Source: Mesorhizobium amorphae (GTDB lineage Bacteria; Pseudomonadota; Alphaproteobacteria; Rhizobiales; Rhizobiaceae). From it: a stretch of 64,000 nucleotides of DNA. The DNA lies in assembly GCF_014843845.1 (NCBI RefSeq), contig NZ_JHQS01000051.1, forward strand, positions 62,001-126,000, in the 5' to 3' direction. Below, in pieces: positions 62,938-64,000 of this stretch (position 1 is its first letter; each line of letters opens with the position of its first letter). The notes under the pieces were generated by a model. It searched no databases and was not told the DNA's origin. It saw only the letters and a program-made list of their open reading frames with translations. A program made the translations under genes and the position numbers.

Positions 62938-64000
62938 ATGACCGAACCAAGACGCAAACGCGGCGCCGAGCGAACCAGCAACAGGGGCCCGGCCGCCATC
63001 CCGCAACTGCCGCTGAGGCGGGTGACCAATCCCTATCCGCCGATGGCCATGCTCTCGGTCGACCAGATCGAGGCGATCCATGAAGCCTCGATGCACATCC
63101 TGGAAAATTTCGGTATCGAGGTGATGAGCCCGCGGGCGCTGTCGCTGTTCGAGAAGGCTGGGGCCAAGGTCGATCACGCGACGGCGAATGTCCGCATCGA
63201 TCGCGGCATGGTCGACGAAGCGCTGAAGACGACGCGTTCTACCTATACGCTGACGCCGCGCAATCCGGCCCAGGCCATCCATCTCGGCGGCAACACGATC
63301 AATTTCACGCTGGTCGCCGGACCGCCCAATGTGCACGACATGGAGCGCGGCCGCCGCGCCGGCAATCTGCGCGACTATTCTGATCTCACCCGGCTGGCGC
63401 AGCATTTCAACTGCATCCACATGCTCGGCAACCAGGTCTGCGCGCCGGTGGAGCTGCCGGCCAATTCCCGCCACCTCGACACCTACTTCACCAATCTGAC
63501 GCTGACCGACAAGAGCTTCCATGTCTCGGCGATCGGCCGGGGCAGGGCGCTGGACGGCATCGAAATGATGGCGATCGCGCGGGGGCTGACGCCGGACCAG
63601 ATGCGCGACGATCCGGGCATCACCACCATCATCTCGGTCAACTCCCCGCGCCGCTTCGACGAGATGATGGCCGAGGGGCTGATGACCATGGCCGAGTTCG
63701 GCCAGTCGGTGGCGGTGACGCCGTTCACGCTGATGGGGGCGATGAGCCCGGTGACGCTGGCCGGCGCATTGGCGCAGCAGAATGCCGAGGCGCTTTTCGG
63801 CGTGGCGCTGACGCAGCTTGTGCAACCCGGCGCCCCGGTGATGTATGGCGCCTTCACCTCCAATGTCGACATGAAGTCGGGCGCCCCGGCTTTCGGCACG
63901 CCGGAGAACACCAAAGCCAACATCGCCTCAGGGCAACTGGCCAGGCGCTACAACCTGCCCTACCGCACCACGCCGGGCTCGGCCTCCAATGCCGCCGACG
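62938..64000 (+). CDS. MttB-family (trimethylamine methyltransferase-like) protein, cut off by the window end
   Basis: The frame opens at an ATG at 62938 and stays open to the right edge (354 codons of an expected 500 or so). A basic tail (MTEPRRKRGAERTSNRG) precedes the family sequence: QIEAIHEASMHILENFGIEVMS, VHDMERGRRAGNLRDYSDLTRLAQHFNCIHMLGNQVCAPVELPANSRHLDTYF, TPFTLMGAMSPVTLAGALAQQNAEAL, MYGAFTSNVDMKSGAPAFGTPENTKANIASGQLARRYNLP. Members outside methanogens lack pyrrolysine and transfer methyl groups from glycine betaine, proline betaine or similar amines to a corrinoid protein. The region where pyrrolysine would sit is beyond the window or only partly visible. It is a likely partner of the demethylase and importers nearby. 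Confidence 0.9.
   Translation, partial: MTEPRRKRGAERTSNRGPAAIPQLPLRRVTNPYPPMAMLSVDQIEAIHEASMHILENFGIEVMSPRALSLFEKAGAKVDHATANVRIDRGMVDEALKTTRSTYTLTPRNPAQAIHLGGNTINFTLVAGPPNVHDMERGRRAGNLRDYSDLTRLAQHFNCIHMLGNQVCAPVELPANSRHLDTYFTNLTLTDKSFHVSAIGRGRALDGIEMMAIARGLTPDQMRDDPGITTIISVNSPRRFDEMMAEGLMTMAEFGQSVAVTPFTLMGAMSPVTLAGALAQQNAEALFGVALTQLVQPGAPVMYGAFTSNVDMKSGAPAFGTPENTKANIASGQLARRYNLPYRTTPGSASNAAD

Overview
The window is about 63-65% G+C, densely coded and without rRNA, tRNA, CRISPR or insertion sequences that I can see. Its content points to a rhizobial alphaproteobacterium (Hyphomicrobiales), most likely Mesorhizobium or a close relative: many CUT2-type sugar ABC transporters with FadR- and LacI-type regulators, a DUF3175 protein, TamA-TamB, and short palindromic intergenic repeats built around a CCTTCTCCCC/GGGGAGAAGG hairpin that resemble rhizobial RIME elements. 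The genus is inferred from gene style, not from a marker gene.

Layout. 1-2078: a partial ornithine cyclodeaminase-like gene (cut by the left edge) and a divergent DHA2-type MFS exporter. 2153-9377 (minus): one operon for a molybdenum hydroxylase of the xanthine/CO dehydrogenase family. In transcription order it has a CoxG-like SRPBCC protein, an FAD subunit, a 2Fe-2S subunit, a molybdopterin subunit split over two frames, a MoxR/CoxD ATPase, a VWA/CoxE protein and an amidohydrolase. An AraC regulator gene (9565-10392) lies upstream. A 23-bp site recurs, inverted, in front of the operon and in front of the regulator, next to a 19-bp tandem array.

10568-18774: a sugar ABC transporter (permease and ATPase on minus, binding protein on plus), then a small sugar/sugar-acid catabolic cluster. 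A 3-hydroxyisobutyrate dehydrogenase-like gene and a uronate-dehydrogenase-like epimerase are divergent from each other and flanked by two nearly identical FadR-type regulators. TNGTNNNACNA palindromes occur in both divergent promoter regions. A GlxA-type AraC regulator follows. 18877-25625: a flavin/Fe-S demethylase-like oxidoreductase, an orphan Tat-type family 5 binding protein, DUF3175, an MFS transporter and a LacI regulator. 25670-31186: a perfect LacI-type operator, then a CUT2 ABC transporter ending in gluconokinase, so probably a gluconate or related sugar-acid uptake operon.

31181-38332 (minus): an LpxL-like acyltransferase with an altered catalytic motif, an Rrf2 regulator, and a sulfate ABC operon (cysT, cysW, cysA) with a separate binding protein at each end. 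38563-47088 (minus): a VanX-type dipeptidase, penicillin-binding protein 1C and a 1826-residue bacterial alpha-2-macroglobulin, a periplasmic defence/repair set. 47411-55351: TamA and an unusually long TamB (2016 residues) containing an internal duplication of about 620-630 residues. 55638-62111: a complete family 5 binding protein / two permeases / fused double ATPase transporter whose binding protein is a paralogue of the orphan at 21029. 62131-64000: a lytic transglycosylase-like lipoprotein and the start of an MttB-family methyltransferase that runs off the right edge.

The points most worth following up are the split molybdopterin subunit with a slippery A5G3 junction, the AraC-site array controlling (by inference) that operon, the FadR pair with its shared palindromes, and the duplicated TamB.
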